From Palsa-504 sp963790065 (lineage in GTDB: Bacteria > Actinomycetota > Actinomycetes > Streptosporangiales > Streptosporangiaceae): 64,000 bases of DNA. The notes below the pieces were generated by a model. The model did not search any database. It had not been told where the DNA came from and saw only the letters and a program-made list of their open reading frames with translations. The stretch covers positions 434,001-498,000 of the forward strand of contig CAWBNK010000034.1 in the NCBI GenBank assembly GCA_963790065.1, read 5' to 3'. Of the stretch, positions 34,636 through 43,590 are shown one piece after another (position 1 is the stretch's first letter; each line of letters begins with the position of its first letter). The translations under genes and the position numbers were made by a program.

Positions 34636-35712
34636 TCATGCCCGCCTAGGGGTGCTGGTGCGCGGCCTGCTGCACCCGCAACTACGGCGGATCACAGTCT
34701 CGGTCGGCAGCACCACCGACTGCCGCGGGGCAGCCGGATCGGATATACGGGCCAGCAGCATCCGGACCGACCGCTCGCCGAGCTCACGCATCGGCTGCCG
34801 GACGGTGGTCAGCGCGGGCCGCACGTGATGCGCGGCGGAGATGTCGTCAAAGCCCGTCACCGCGACGTCGGCCGGGACGCGCAGCCGCGCGGCCCGCAGC
34901 GCGGCCAGCGCCCCGATCGCCATCTCGTCGTTGCCGCACACGATGGCCCGTGGCCGGCGACCGTCGGCCAGCAGCGCGGCCACGGCCTGCCTGCCGCCCG
35001 CCTCGGTGAACCCGCCGGCAGCGTCGGGCCCGGCCGGAACGGCCAGGCCGGCCTCCCGCAGCGCCTCGCAGAACCCCGCGAACCGCTCCTCGGAGTCGGG
35101 CGAGTCGTCCGGGCCGGCCAGGAAGGCCAGGTCGGTGTAGGCGTGAACCTGGATCAGGTGCGCGGTGATCTCCCGGCACCCGCTGCGGTTGTCGGCCCCG
35201 ACGAAGTCCGGCCCGTCTTGCCGATAACGGTTGGCCAGCACCACCACCGGCACGCTGCGCGCCAGCACGGCGATGTCCGGCTCGGACAGGCTGCGGGCCA
35301 TGACCACCAGGCCGTCGGTCTTCCCGGCCACCGAGAACGCGAGTTCGCGGCCCGATGCCGTCCGGGTGGCCGCGATCAGCACCGCGTCGCCGGCCGAGGT
35401 CGCCGCGCGCTCAGCGCCGCGGATCACCTGGTCGACGTACAGCGGAGACTCATCCTCGGTGTCACTAGACAGGCCCAGGTCGGGGAACAGCAAGCCGACC
35501 ACTCCGGCCCGCCGCGAGGCCAGCCCGCGGGCCGGCCCACTCGGGACCCAGCCCAGCTCGGCCGCCGTGGCCTGCACGCGCTCCCTGGTGGCCGGAGAGA
35601 AACCCTTGCCGCCCGCCATGACCCGGGACACCGTCGCCGTCGACACGCCGCTGCGCTGCGCGACTTCGTAGATGGTCGACCGGTCGGGCACGTTCAGACC
35701 TCTGTACTTCAT
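34636..35712 (-). CDS. LacI family transcriptional repressor
   Basis: 358-aa regulator. The LacI headpiece is textbook: STIYEVAQRSGVSTATVSRV with hinge region AAELGWVPSGPARGLASRR. A periplasmic-binding-like sugar domain follows (VVGLLFPDLG, FVGADNRSGC, AIVCGNDEMAIGALAAL, VAVTGFDDI). It ends with a short basic Cys-containing tail. ATG 35712 lies 3 bp from the first of three TAAGCGCTTA operators, so it autoregulates and probably controls the glucan-import operon just downstream on the same strand. Confidence 0.92.
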   Translation of the reverse strand: MKYRGLNVPDRSTIYEVAQRSGVSTATVSRVMAGGKGFSPATRERVQATAAELGWVPSGPARGLASRRAGVVGLLFPDLGLSSDTEDESPLYVDQVIRGAERAATSAGDAVLIAATRTASGRELAFSVAGKTDGLVVMARSLSEPDIAVLARSVPVVVLANRYRQDGPDFVGADNRSGCREITAHLIQVHAYTDLAFLAGPDDSPDSEERFAGFCEALREAGLAVPAGPDAAGGFTEAGGRQAVAALLADGRRPRAIVCGNDEMAIGALAALRAARLRVPADVAVTGFDDISAAHHVRPALTTVRQPMRELGERSVRMLLARISDPAAPRQSVVLPTETVIRRSCGCSRPRTSTPRRA

Positions 35713-35715
35713 GAG

Positions 35716-35759
35716 TAAGCGCTTGCTCTGGTTAAGCGCTTACGTTGGTTAAGCGCTTA
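35716..35759. promoter_or_regulatory. Three LacI-type operators at 17-bp spacing
   Basis: TAAGCGCTTG (35716-35725), TAAGCGCTTA (35733-35742) and TAAGCGCTTA (35750-35759), with the central CpG palindrome typical of LacI-family sites. All lie immediately upstream of the lacI-type start codon. A half site (GTAAGC) follows at 35761. Confidence 0.9.
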
Positions 35760-35932
35760 CGTAAGCACGTCGCCTCGAAGGCTGTCAAGCCCCGGCTACC
35801 CTGAGCGCTCCCGCAAAAACCTCCGCAACCAGGCGAAATCCCACGCCGAAATTTTGTCCCCCATCGCCCCATCCGCGGCCCCGATCCGCTGCTCCGTCGC
35901 GGCCCGGACCGGCCGCTTGGAACGCCCGGGAC

Positions 35933-36760
35933 CTAGATCTCTACCGTGCCGCTGATGCAGCTGACGACGCTGCCGCCCACCCAGACCTGGCCGTCCCCGT
36001 CCTGGGAGATGCGCACCCGGCCGCGGCGGCTCAGGGCCGTTCCCTGGCTGGCCACGTAGGGGGCCTGGAGGCGGCCGGTGCCCAGCAGCCACTGGGCCAC
36101 CGAGGCGTTAAGGCTGCCCGTGACCGGGTCCTCGACCGTGCTGACCTGCCCGCTGAAGGCCCGGACCTCCAGCGCTTCCGGTGACCCGGGCGGGTAGAGC
36201 CCAGCCACGCCGATGTCCATGGACACCGTTCCGGGCTTGATCGCGAGCACCGTCTCGGCGCTATCCAGCAGGACGGCGACCCAGCCCGGGCCGTTGTCAG
36301 CCCACTGGATGTCGACCATGTCGGCACGGGTTATGTTCAGCTCCCGGGCTACCCGCTCGGCCACCTCGTCCTCGACTGGTCCGTCGCGCAGCAGCGGCGG
36401 AGCGGAGAAGGCCAGGCCCGCCTCGGTCTGCTTGATCGTGACCAGCCCGGCCCCGCATTCCTGCACCACCCGTCCGGCCCGCGCCGGGCGGCCGCCCGCC
36501 TCCAGCCACGCGTGACAGGTGCCCAGGGTGGGGTGACCGGCGAACGGCAGCTCGCTGGTGGGCGTGAAGATCCGGACCAGATAGTCGGCCCCGCTGGCCC
36601 GCGACGGCAGCACGAATGTCGTCTCGGACAGGTTCGTCCAGTTCGCGAACTGCCGCATCTGCTCGTCGCTCAGGCCCTCGGCTCCCAGCACGACCGCGAG
36701 CGGGTTACCGAAGTACGGAATGTCGGTGAACACATCGACCTGACGGAACTGGCGTGGCAT
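35933..36760 (-). CDS. PhzF family isomerase-like protein
   Basis: 275-aa PhzF-type protein with a tandem hotdog-like DapF fold. It has QVDVFTDIPYFGNPLAVVL near the start, WTNLSETTFVLP containing the conserved catalytic Glu, FTPTSELPFAGHPTLG, and VRAFSGQVSTVEDPVTGSLN. Only a few members make phenazines; most are isomerases of unknown substrate, and no other phenazine genes are here. ATG 36760 is chosen because the family begins at MPRQFRQVDVF. TAGACT ends 8 nt upstream, suggesting a leaderless mRNA. Confidence 0.85.
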   Translation of the reverse strand: MPRQFRQVDVFTDIPYFGNPLAVVLGAEGLSDEQMRQFANWTNLSETTFVLPSRASGADYLVRIFTPTSELPFAGHPTLGTCHAWLEAGGRPARAGRVVQECGAGLVTIKQTEAGLAFSAPPLLRDGPVEDEVAERVARELNITRADMVDIQWADNGPGWVAVLLDSAETVLAIKPGTVSMDIGVAGLYPPGSPEALEVRAFSGQVSTVEDPVTGSLNASVAQWLLGTGRLQAPYVASQGTALSRRGRVRISQDGDGQVWVGGSVVSCISGTVEI

Positions 36761-37086
36761 AGGCGCTGAGTCTAGGCGCCCCCGCAGCCAGGCGGCAGGT
36801 CCAATCGGCGGCTCTTTGGCTGGTCCGGCCACGACGCCGGAAACCAGGGCTTCGCTTCCGTCATCACATGGTCACAAGCTCGCACCAGAAGGAACGCGCC
36901 CGGGGCAGGAAATCACGCACATTTCCCCGCGCACTAACCCGTTTCAACTCATTGACACACCCGACGCCCTAGCGGCAGGCTTGGCCATGCTCGTGGCGCG
37001 TGAGGCGTGACCCCAGACCGCCGACGGCGGTTCAGGTCTGCTCAACGTGTCCCTTCCGGCTGGGGGAAACGATCGGAGGCCTCGGC
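36761..37086. other. Divergent intergenic region with a TTGACA promoter candidate
   Basis: 326 bp between phzF-like and glucodextranase-like starts. On the plus strand TTGACA (36952-36957) with a 17-nt spacer before CAGGCT (36975-36980) is a reasonable housekeeping promoter for the glucodextranase. GGAGG at 37075-37079 is its ribosome site. No LacI-type operator is visible here. Confidence 0.45.
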
Positions 37087-40000
37087 GTGGTGCGCAGATA
37101 TCGTCTCACGGCGTTGGCGGCAGGCGCGGCCGTCCTGGCGGCAGGCCTCCTCGTCACCGCCCCGGCAGATGCCGGGACCTCGAGGGCCGTGCAGGCCAGC
37201 GTGGCGCCCGGCGGCCCAGGCGCCCCGTCGTACTTCGACCTGGCCAGGAAGGACTGCGTCGGTACCGCAGCCGGGACCCGGTCCAAGGTGTGGTACACCG
37301 TGGCCGGCGGGGTGCTCTCCGACGTCTATGAGCCCACCATCGACAACACCAACGTGAGCACCCTGCAGTACGTCGTGACCGACGGCGCCACGTTCACCGA
37401 CCTGCAGACCCGCGACATGACCTACACGGTGGCAGCCGACCCCTCGGGCATGGCCTGCACGGTGACCTCGACCGACGCCAAGCACGGATTCCGCCTGGTC
37501 ACCACCTACATCACCGACCCGGCCAGCGACACCGTGCTCATGCACACCACGCTGGAGAGCGTGCCCGGCTCGAGCACCAACCTGGCCGGCCTGCACCTGT
37601 ACGCGCGGCTCGACGCCCACGTCAACGGCAACGGCGGGGGCGGAACCCAGAACGCCGGCGCGAACTCCGGCGTGGTCGACACCAGCACGCACGAGCAGAT
37701 CCCGGTGGTCTTCAGCACCAACACCGTCACCAACGCCGTCAACCGGACCTACGCGGTGCCGACCTACATGGCGCTGGCGCCGAGCACCCCGTCCCCGGCT
37801 GCGAGCGTCGGCTATGCGGGAACGGCCAGCGACGGCCTCACGCAGCTGGACGCCACCCACACCCTGACCCCGTACAGCTCGGCGCCCGACGGCCACATCG
37901 TGGCCACCGAGGAACTCGCCCTGGGCCGCGGCAACCAGGTGACCCTGGCCCTCGGCTTCGGCCGGACCCAGGCTCAGGCGACCTCCACCGCCGACAGCTC
38001 CCTGAGCCACCCGTTCGGCCAGGTCGCGCTGGAGTACCTGGCTGGCTGGGCCGCCTATGACGTCGGCCTGCGACCGCCGCCTGCGCACGTGACCGGGCTC
38101 TCAGGAGACCAGGTCCGCGAGCATTACTACCTGTCCGCGAACGTGCTGAAGGCCAGCGAGGACAAGACGTACCCGGGCGCGATTGTCGCGTCCCTGGCCA
38201 GCCCGTGGGGCCAGTCGGTGCCGGCCGGCGCCGACGCCTCCGGCACCACGTTGCCCTCGTACTTCGGCTCCTACCGCGAGGTGTTCGCCCGCGACCTGTA
38301 CGAGGCGTTCACCGGGCTGCTGGCCGACGGCGACATCGCCACCGCCCGGGCGGCGACGCTGTTCCTGTTCGACCGCCAGCAGCTGGCCAACGGCTCGATG
38401 CCGCGCAACTCGCTGCTCAACGGCCAGGCCGCCCCCGACACCGGCGGCACCCAGCTGGACGAGACGTCCTACCCGATCCTGATGGCGCTGCTGTCGGGCC
38501 TGGGCGGCGATGCCTCGCTTTATAAGAACCACATCCGCCCGGCTGCGGACTTCCTGGTCGCCAACGGGCCGTCGTTCGGGGTAGAGCGCTGGGAGGAGCA
38601 GACCGGCTACTCCCCGTCCACGATCGCCGCCGAGATCGCCGGGCTGACCGCGGCCGCCGTGATCGCAAAAACCAACGGCGACACCGCCCGGGCGCAGCTG
38701 TACCAGGCCACCGCCGACGACTTCCAGCGCATGATCAAGACCTGGACGGTGACCACCACGGGACCGGACGCCTCGCGCTACTTCATCAGGCTGTCCAAGA
38801 CCGGCGACCCGAACGCGGCGATCAGCTACAGCCTCGGCAACGGCGGACCCACCGTGGACCAGCGCACCGTCATCGACGGCGGCTTCCAGGAGCTGGTCCG
38901 CCTGGGCGAGCTGCCCGTCAGCGATTCCGACATCCAGGCCTCCCTGGCCGTGCTGGACAAGCAGATCTCGGTCGCCACCCCGAGCGGCACCGGCTATTAC
39001 CGCTACGGGAACTCCGCGGCCGACGGGAGCGCCGACGGGTACGGCGACTGCTATCAGCCGAGCCAGACGTCCTGCACCACCCCGGGAGCGCCGTGGCCGC
39101 CGACCGACACCGGCACGGGTCACCTGTGGCCGGTCCTGTCCGGCGAGCGCGCCGAGTCCGACCTGGCCGAGGGCCAGGCCGGCAGCGCGGCGGACCTGCT
39201 CAAGGCCATGATCAACTTCTCTTCCGGGGTGGGCCTGGTGCCCGAGCAGGCCTGGGAGGACCCGGACCTGGCCGCCTCGCCCTACGGCAGTGACCCGGCC
39301 ACCGCGTCGATCGGGTTCACCGACGGCCAGGCGGCCGGGTCGGCGTCCCCGCTGAGCTGGGCACAGGCGCAGGAGCTGCGGCTGATCGTGTCCCTCGGCG
39401 CCGGCCGCGACGTGGACACGCCGGCCGTCACCACGGCCCGGTACGTGACGAACGGCCCGCCCGGCACGCTGCCGGTCACGATCACCGCACCCGCGTCCGG
39501 CAGCACCCTGGCCGTCTCGTCCACCGCCGTGACCGGCACCACCACTCCCGGCGCGTCAGTGACCGTGGCCTCCGACGACACCACTACCGGGGCGGCGGCC
39601 TCGGTGACCAGCACCACGGCGGCCGCCGACGGGTCCTACTCGGCCACGGTGCCGGTCAGCTTCGGCAGCGACGTGATCACCGTATCGGCCACCGCGGCGG
39701 GCGGCCGCAGCACCGGGTACGCCCAGGTCACGGTGACCAACGAGGGAGGCGGGACCAGCGTCCTTGACGTCGCCGACCCGACCGGCGACGACAACGGGCC
39801 CGGCACCTACCAGTACCCGACCGACTCCTCCTTCGTGGCCGGGTCGTTCGACCTGACCCGGTTCCAGGTGCTGAGTGACGGCACCTACGCCTACCTGCGG
39901 GTCACGCTGCGCACCCTGGTCCCCACGTTCGGGGCGCTGGACGGGGCGCAGCTGCTGGACGTGTACGTGCACGTGCCGGGGGCCGCGGCCACCTCCACCG

Positions 40001-40452
40001 CGGCCGCCTTCGCCTCCCGCAACTACACCATCTCGCCGTCCGGGGCCTGGAGCCAGCGGGTCGAGGTCCAGGGCTTCGCCGCGCCGGTGTGGGTGAACGC
40101 CGGCGGGACCGCGGTGGGCACCCCGTTCGTACTGCCCGTCCAGTCCGACCGCACCATCACCGTCGCCCTGCCCGAGGCGCAGTTCGGCACGCCGGGCTCC
40201 GGCTGGGGCTTCAGCGTCGTGCTGACCGGCCAGGACGGGTTCAGCTCCGACCAGGCGCGCGCCTTCACCGCCACGCCCGGGGCGTTCACCTTCGGGGTGT
40301 GCGCAGCGGGCAACAACGCGCCCATCTGCTTGGTCGACCCGACGACCGTGCCGAAGGCCATGGACGTCATCACGCCGGCGGGAGTGTCGCAGGCCACCGA
40401 GCTCAACCCCGTTCCCGGCCCGGTCGTCATCCAGCCCGTGACCGTCCCGTAA
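37087..40452 (+). CDS. Secreted GH15 glucodextranase-like glucohydrolase
   Basis: 1121-aa secreted enzyme. A signal peptide (VVRRYRLTALAAGAAVLAAG ... APADA) is followed by the glucodextranase N domain (about 40-290, starting YFDLARKDCVGTA). The GH15 alpha/alpha barrel (about 310-780) has catalytic Glu candidates in VERWEEQTGYSPST and VPEQAWEDPD. Next come an Ig-like module (about 790-890) and a C-terminal glucodextranase-C-like domain. This is the order in Arthrobacter glucodextranase, which releases glucose from alpha-1,6-glucan. GTG 37087 is chosen for GGAGG 7 nt upstream and because the signal peptide begins there. The 3' end overlaps the convergent Tet-type gene by 26 bp. Confidence 0.85.
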   Translation: MVRRYRLTALAAGAAVLAAGLLVTAPADAGTSRAVQASVAPGGPGAPSYFDLARKDCVGTAAGTRSKVWYTVAGGVLSDVYEPTIDNTNVSTLQYVVTDGATFTDLQTRDMTYTVAADPSGMACTVTSTDAKHGFRLVTTYITDPASDTVLMHTTLESVPGSSTNLAGLHLYARLDAHVNGNGGGGTQNAGANSGVVDTSTHEQIPVVFSTNTVTNAVNRTYAVPTYMALAPSTPSPAASVGYAGTASDGLTQLDATHTLTPYSSAPDGHIVATEELALGRGNQVTLALGFGRTQAQATSTADSSLSHPFGQVALEYLAGWAAYDVGLRPPPAHVTGLSGDQVREHYYLSANVLKASEDKTYPGAIVASLASPWGQSVPAGADASGTTLPSYFGSYREVFARDLYEAFTGLLADGDIATARAATLFLFDRQQLANGSMPRNSLLNGQAAPDTGGTQLDETSYPILMALLSGLGGDASLYKNHIRPAADFLVANGPSFGVERWEEQTGYSPSTIAAEIAGLTAAAVIAKTNGDTARAQLYQATADDFQRMIKTWTVTTTGPDASRYFIRLSKTGDPNAAISYSLGNGGPTVDQRTVIDGGFQELVRLGELPVSDSDIQASLAVLDKQISVATPSGTGYYRYGNSAADGSADGYGDCYQPSQTSCTTPGAPWPPTDTGTGHLWPVLSGERAESDLAEGQAGSAADLLKAMINFSSGVGLVPEQAWEDPDLAASPYGSDPATASIGFTDGQAAGSASPLSWAQAQELRLIVSLGAGRDVDTPAVTTARYVTNGPPGTLPVTITAPASGSTLAVSSTAVTGTTTPGASVTVASDDTTTGAAASVTSTTAAADGSYSATVPVSFGSDVITVSATAAGGRSTGYAQVTVTNEGGGTSVLDVADPTGDDNGPGTYQYPTDSSFVAGSFDLTRFQVLSDGTYAYLRVTLRTLVPTFGALDGAQLLDVYVHVPGAAATSTAAAFASRNYTISPSGAWSQRVEVQGFAAPVWVNAGGTAVGTPFVLPVQSDRTITVALPEAQFGTPGSGWGFSVVLTGQDGFSSDQARAFTATPGAFTFGVCAAGNNAPICLVDPTTVPKAMDVITPAGVSQATELNPVPGPVVIQPVTVP

Positions 40453-42458
40453 GCGGTTCGGCCGCGGTCAGGCTCGCGCGCCGCGTCATCCGCTGCAGGT
40501 ACTCCTCACGGTTGAGCGGGTTGGCGTCCCACCGCGGCCGGGCCGGTGCCGGGCCGACCGCCGGCTCGTAGCGGTCGAAGGCGCACTCCAGGACGCCCTC
40601 GCCGCGGGTCAGCCCCGGCAGGACGCTGCGTAGCTCGTGCACCCGGGCCGCCGGGATGTCGCCCCGGATGGTGAGCGCGTCATCCCGCGTCACGGACGTG
40701 TGCGGCACGCCGCGGAGCCGGGTCAGCGCGGCCAGCACCGGACCCAGCGTGTCGGACGGCGCGTCCAGCCGGAACCGGTGCACCGGCTCGCAGACCGCCG
40801 TGCCCGCCTGCCGCAGCGCGGTCACCACGACTAGCGGGGTCAGCTTGCGGAAGTCCTCGCCCGTGCTCGACATGCTCTTGTTGAACCGCTGGTGGCCGGC
40901 GCTCTGCTTGGCCAGGTAACCGGTGTGCGTCATCGTGACCAGGCAGTCGGGCACCGCCCAGCCGTGCAGGCCCTGCTGCAGCGTCTCCCGCACCGTGTCC
41001 TCGACGGCCCGGAAGAACGCAGCCGGCATGGAGCCGGGCTCCGCCTCGATCCGGAACTCCACCCCCGAGCTCGGCCGCGGCCGGTTCCAGCCGCAGCCCG
41101 ACCGTGGCCAGGAACGGGTTGGGCGCCTCCCGCATCCGCTCGACCGCGGCACCGCAACCCGCCAGCCGCTCGATGCAGATCGTCGTCGTCTGGCGGAAGC
41201 CGACGTCGAGGCAGAAGTCCGATGCCAGCGTGGCCCCGATGACTTCCTTCTGCACCTCGCCGTAGAGCGAGACGGAGATCTCCCGGCGGATGTCGTCCTG
41301 CCGGACGTTGATCAGCGGGTCCTGCTCGGCCAGCTGGGCCAGCGCGGCGCGCAGCGCACCGAGCTGGCCCGCATCGCACGGCACGACCACCGTCTCCAGC
41401 GTCGGCGGGGCGAACCGGTGCCGCTGGGCATCCGGCCGCAACGTGCCGACCGCGTCGCCGACCCGGATCTCGGCCAGGCCCCACAGCTTGCCGATCTGGC
41501 CCGCCGAGACCGAGTCCCGCCGCATGTCCGGGCCGCCGTCAAAGACGCTGATCGCGGTCACCTTCTGCTCCCGGCCGTCGCCGAACCGCACCCTGTCCCT
41601 GGCCCGCACCCGGCCGGAGAACATGCGGACGTAGGCGATCTTCTCGCCCGCCGCGCCGCGTTCGACCTTGAACACCAGGCCTGAGGCCGGGCCGCCGAGG
41701 TCCCGCCCGGCCGCCGGCAGCAGCGCGGCGACGCCGCTCATCAGCGCGCCCACGCCCGCCCCGGTCAGTGCCGACCCGAAGAACACCGGGTACACCCGGC
41801 CCCGCCTGACCTGCGCCGCGAGCTCGCGGCCCAGCCGCCGGTACGAAAGGCCCCCGGCCAGGTAGGCAGCGAGAACGGAGTCGTCCTGCTCGGCCAGCAC
41901 CTCGGCGAGCCGGGTCGTGAACCCGGCGTCCGAGCCGTCCCACGCCGTGAAGCCGGCCGCGCGGGTGCCGAGCTCATGCGCGGCGCCCATGGCTACCACG
42001 GCCGGGCTCAGCCGCCGGGAGATATCCCGCAGCAGCCGGTCATAGCCCGCGCCGCGCCGGTCGATCTTGTTGACGAACATCACGGCCGGGACGCATCGCC
42101 GCTGCAGCGCCCGCATCAGGATGCGGGTCTGCGGCTGCACGCCCTCCACGGCCGAGATCACCAGGACGGCGCCGTCGAGCACGCTCAGCGCGCGTTCCAC
42201 CTCGGCGATGAAGTCGGGGTGGCCGGGCGTGTCGATCAGGTTGACGGTGACGCCGTCGATCGCGAAGGACGCGACCGCGGTCCTGATCGTGATGCCGCGC
42301 TGTCGCTCCAGCGCCAGCGAGTCGGTCTGGGTCGTGCCGTCATCGACGCTGCCGACCTCGTCGATGACCCCGGCCGCGTACAGCAGCCGTTCGGTCAGCG
42401 TGGTCTTACCGGCGTCTACATGCGCCACGATCCCCAAGTTCAGCGTTCCGCGAGCCAA
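40427..42458 (-). pseudogene. Tet(M)/OtrA-type ribosomal protection GTPase, frameshifted
   Basis: Elongation-factor-G-like protein of the tetracycline ribosomal protection family common in actinobacteria. GTPase motifs are AHVDAGKTTLTERL, RGITIRTA, DTPGHPDF and NKIDRRGA. The frame is intact to about residue 465 (LRLEPAAAELG) and breaks in a run of five C at 41062-41066. The remaining domain IV/V part (VEFRIEAEPGSMPAAFF to the stop at 40427) is in the next frame. Removing one base gives about 676 aa, the normal size. The start is TTG 42458 with GGAGGG 8 nt upstream. Either truly inactivated or a homopolymer sequencing error. Confidence 0.82.
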
Positions 42459-42519
42459 CCGCCATACCCTCCGAACCGGTCAAGGAGCCCCTGTGGATGG
42501 ACATGGACGCTGCTCGCAT
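42406..42519 (-). CDS. Leader ORF overlapping the Tet-type gene start
   Basis: 37-codon ORF starting ATG CGA GCA with a very good GGAGGAGCTGAG ribosome site. It runs across the TTG start of the ribosomal-protection gene in another frame and stops 50 bp inside it. The arrangement suggests translational coupling or attenuation of the resistance gene. There is no homology evidence. Confidence 0.35.
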   Translation of the reverse strand: MRAASMSIHRGSLTGSEGMAVGSRNAELGDRGACRRR

Positions 42520-42520
42520 C

Positions 42521-42562
42521 TCAGCTCCTCCGGTCGGCGGGAATGGCGTCGTGCTGCATCAT
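42521..42562 (-). CDS. 13-codon leader ORF upstream of the Tet-type gene
   Basis: ATGATG-initiated 13-aa ORF (MMQHDAIPADRRS) whose stop codon overlaps the ribosome site of the second leader ORF. The chain of small ORFs before a ribosome-protection gene resembles leader-peptide control of tet(M)-type genes. Tentative. Confidence 0.3.
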   Translation of the reverse strand: MMQHDAIPADRRS

Positions 42563-42609
42563 AAGGACCGCGGGTGCGGCCCTGGCAACCGGTTTTCTGC
42601 CCAGCAGGC

Positions 42610-43590
42610 CTAGGCGTCGCGGCGGAGCAGCAGGATCACGGTGGCCGCGACGAGGCCGGCGGCCAGGACCACGAAGATGCCGGTCTCGATGCCCTGGAAC
42701 GCCCAGAAGCGGCTGGCGGGCTGGTAGGTGATGAACTCGCGGTAGTGCGCCAGGGCCTGCGCGCAGGTCGGTGCGGGAGTGGACGCCCCGTTGAACACCG
42801 ATGAGCAGAAGGCCGGCAGGGCGTTCTGCGGTATGCCGTTGAAGGAAGGAATGCCGTTCGGCTGGGGGATCGGCTTGCCGTTCGGGCCGAGGACGCCCTG
42901 AGCGATCTTCCAGTAGGCGCCGGCTGGCGTGAAGTTATTCACCACGCTGGAAAACGTGGTGACCGCGGTCAGGTAGTGCGGGCGTACCCACAGCGTGATC
43001 GCCACGCGCACCGCAATGAACCCGGCCAGCGTGACGGCCACCGCGGGCAGCGTCCGGCGCAGCAGCGCGCCGGACGCGATACCTAGGCCCATCGCGAACA
43101 GCGAGTAGCCCACCGGGACCAGGTCCATGAGGTCGAAACGGCCGGGATTGAACTGGTTGAGCTGCTCGGCGTTGGTCGGGCTTGACCACCAGGTCACCAG
43201 GGCCGAGATGACGCCGCCCCAGACCGCCGCGGCCAGCATCATCCAGCCGACCTTGAACCTAAGCCAGCGCCAGCGCGTGACGCTCTGCATCCAGGCGAAC
43301 TGCGTCGTGCCCGCTTCGACTTCGGCGGCCACCAGCGGAGCGCCCCAGAACAGCCCGACCACCAGCGGCGCGCCCAGCGTGGCGATGACCAGGAAGCCGA
43401 CCACGTCGCTGCCCATGAACAGCCCGCCGAGATGCCTGCAGCCGTGGCCTGCCGTGCAGGCCGCCTGGGCCGCGTGGAACTGATTCGCCACCTGCGCGCC
43501 GGTAATCACGATGGCGACGGCGAATGCGACCAGCAGGGCCGCCCCGACGTAGAACTGGATGCGGTGCTGGCGCCAGACGAGCCACGTCAT
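42610..43590 (-). CDS. ABC transporter permease (YtrA-type module 2)
   Basis: 326-aa ABC-2-type permease with about six helices, paralogous to the protein at 21443-22486. Both begin M(I/T)WL(T/V)WRQ(F/H)R and end with ITYQPASRFWAFQGIETGIF-type segments, with a WVRPHYL motif before the large external loop. The start ATG 43590 overlaps the ATPase stop by 4 bp. Cargo unknown. Confidence 0.88.
   Translation of the reverse strand: MTWLVWRQHRIQFYVGAALLVAFAVAIVITGAQVANQFHAAQAACTAGHGCRHLGGLFMGSDVVGFLVIATLGAPLVVGLFWGAPLVAAEVEAGTTQFAWMQSVTRWRWLRFKVGWMMLAAAVWGGVISALVTWWSSPTNAEQLNQFNPGRFDLMDLVPVGYSLFAMGLGIASGALLRRTLPAVAVTLAGFIAVRVAITLWVRPHYLTAVTTFSSVVNNFTPAGAYWKIAQGVLGPNGKPIPQPNGIPSFNGIPQNALPAFCSSVFNGASTPAPTCAQALAHYREFITYQPASRFWAFQGIETGIFVVLAAGLVAATVILLLRRDA

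Noticed and set aside
35933..36760. Phenazine biosynthesis cluster suggested by the PhzF homologue
   Set aside because: No other phz-type genes nearby; PhzF-fold proteins are widespread isomerase-like proteins.
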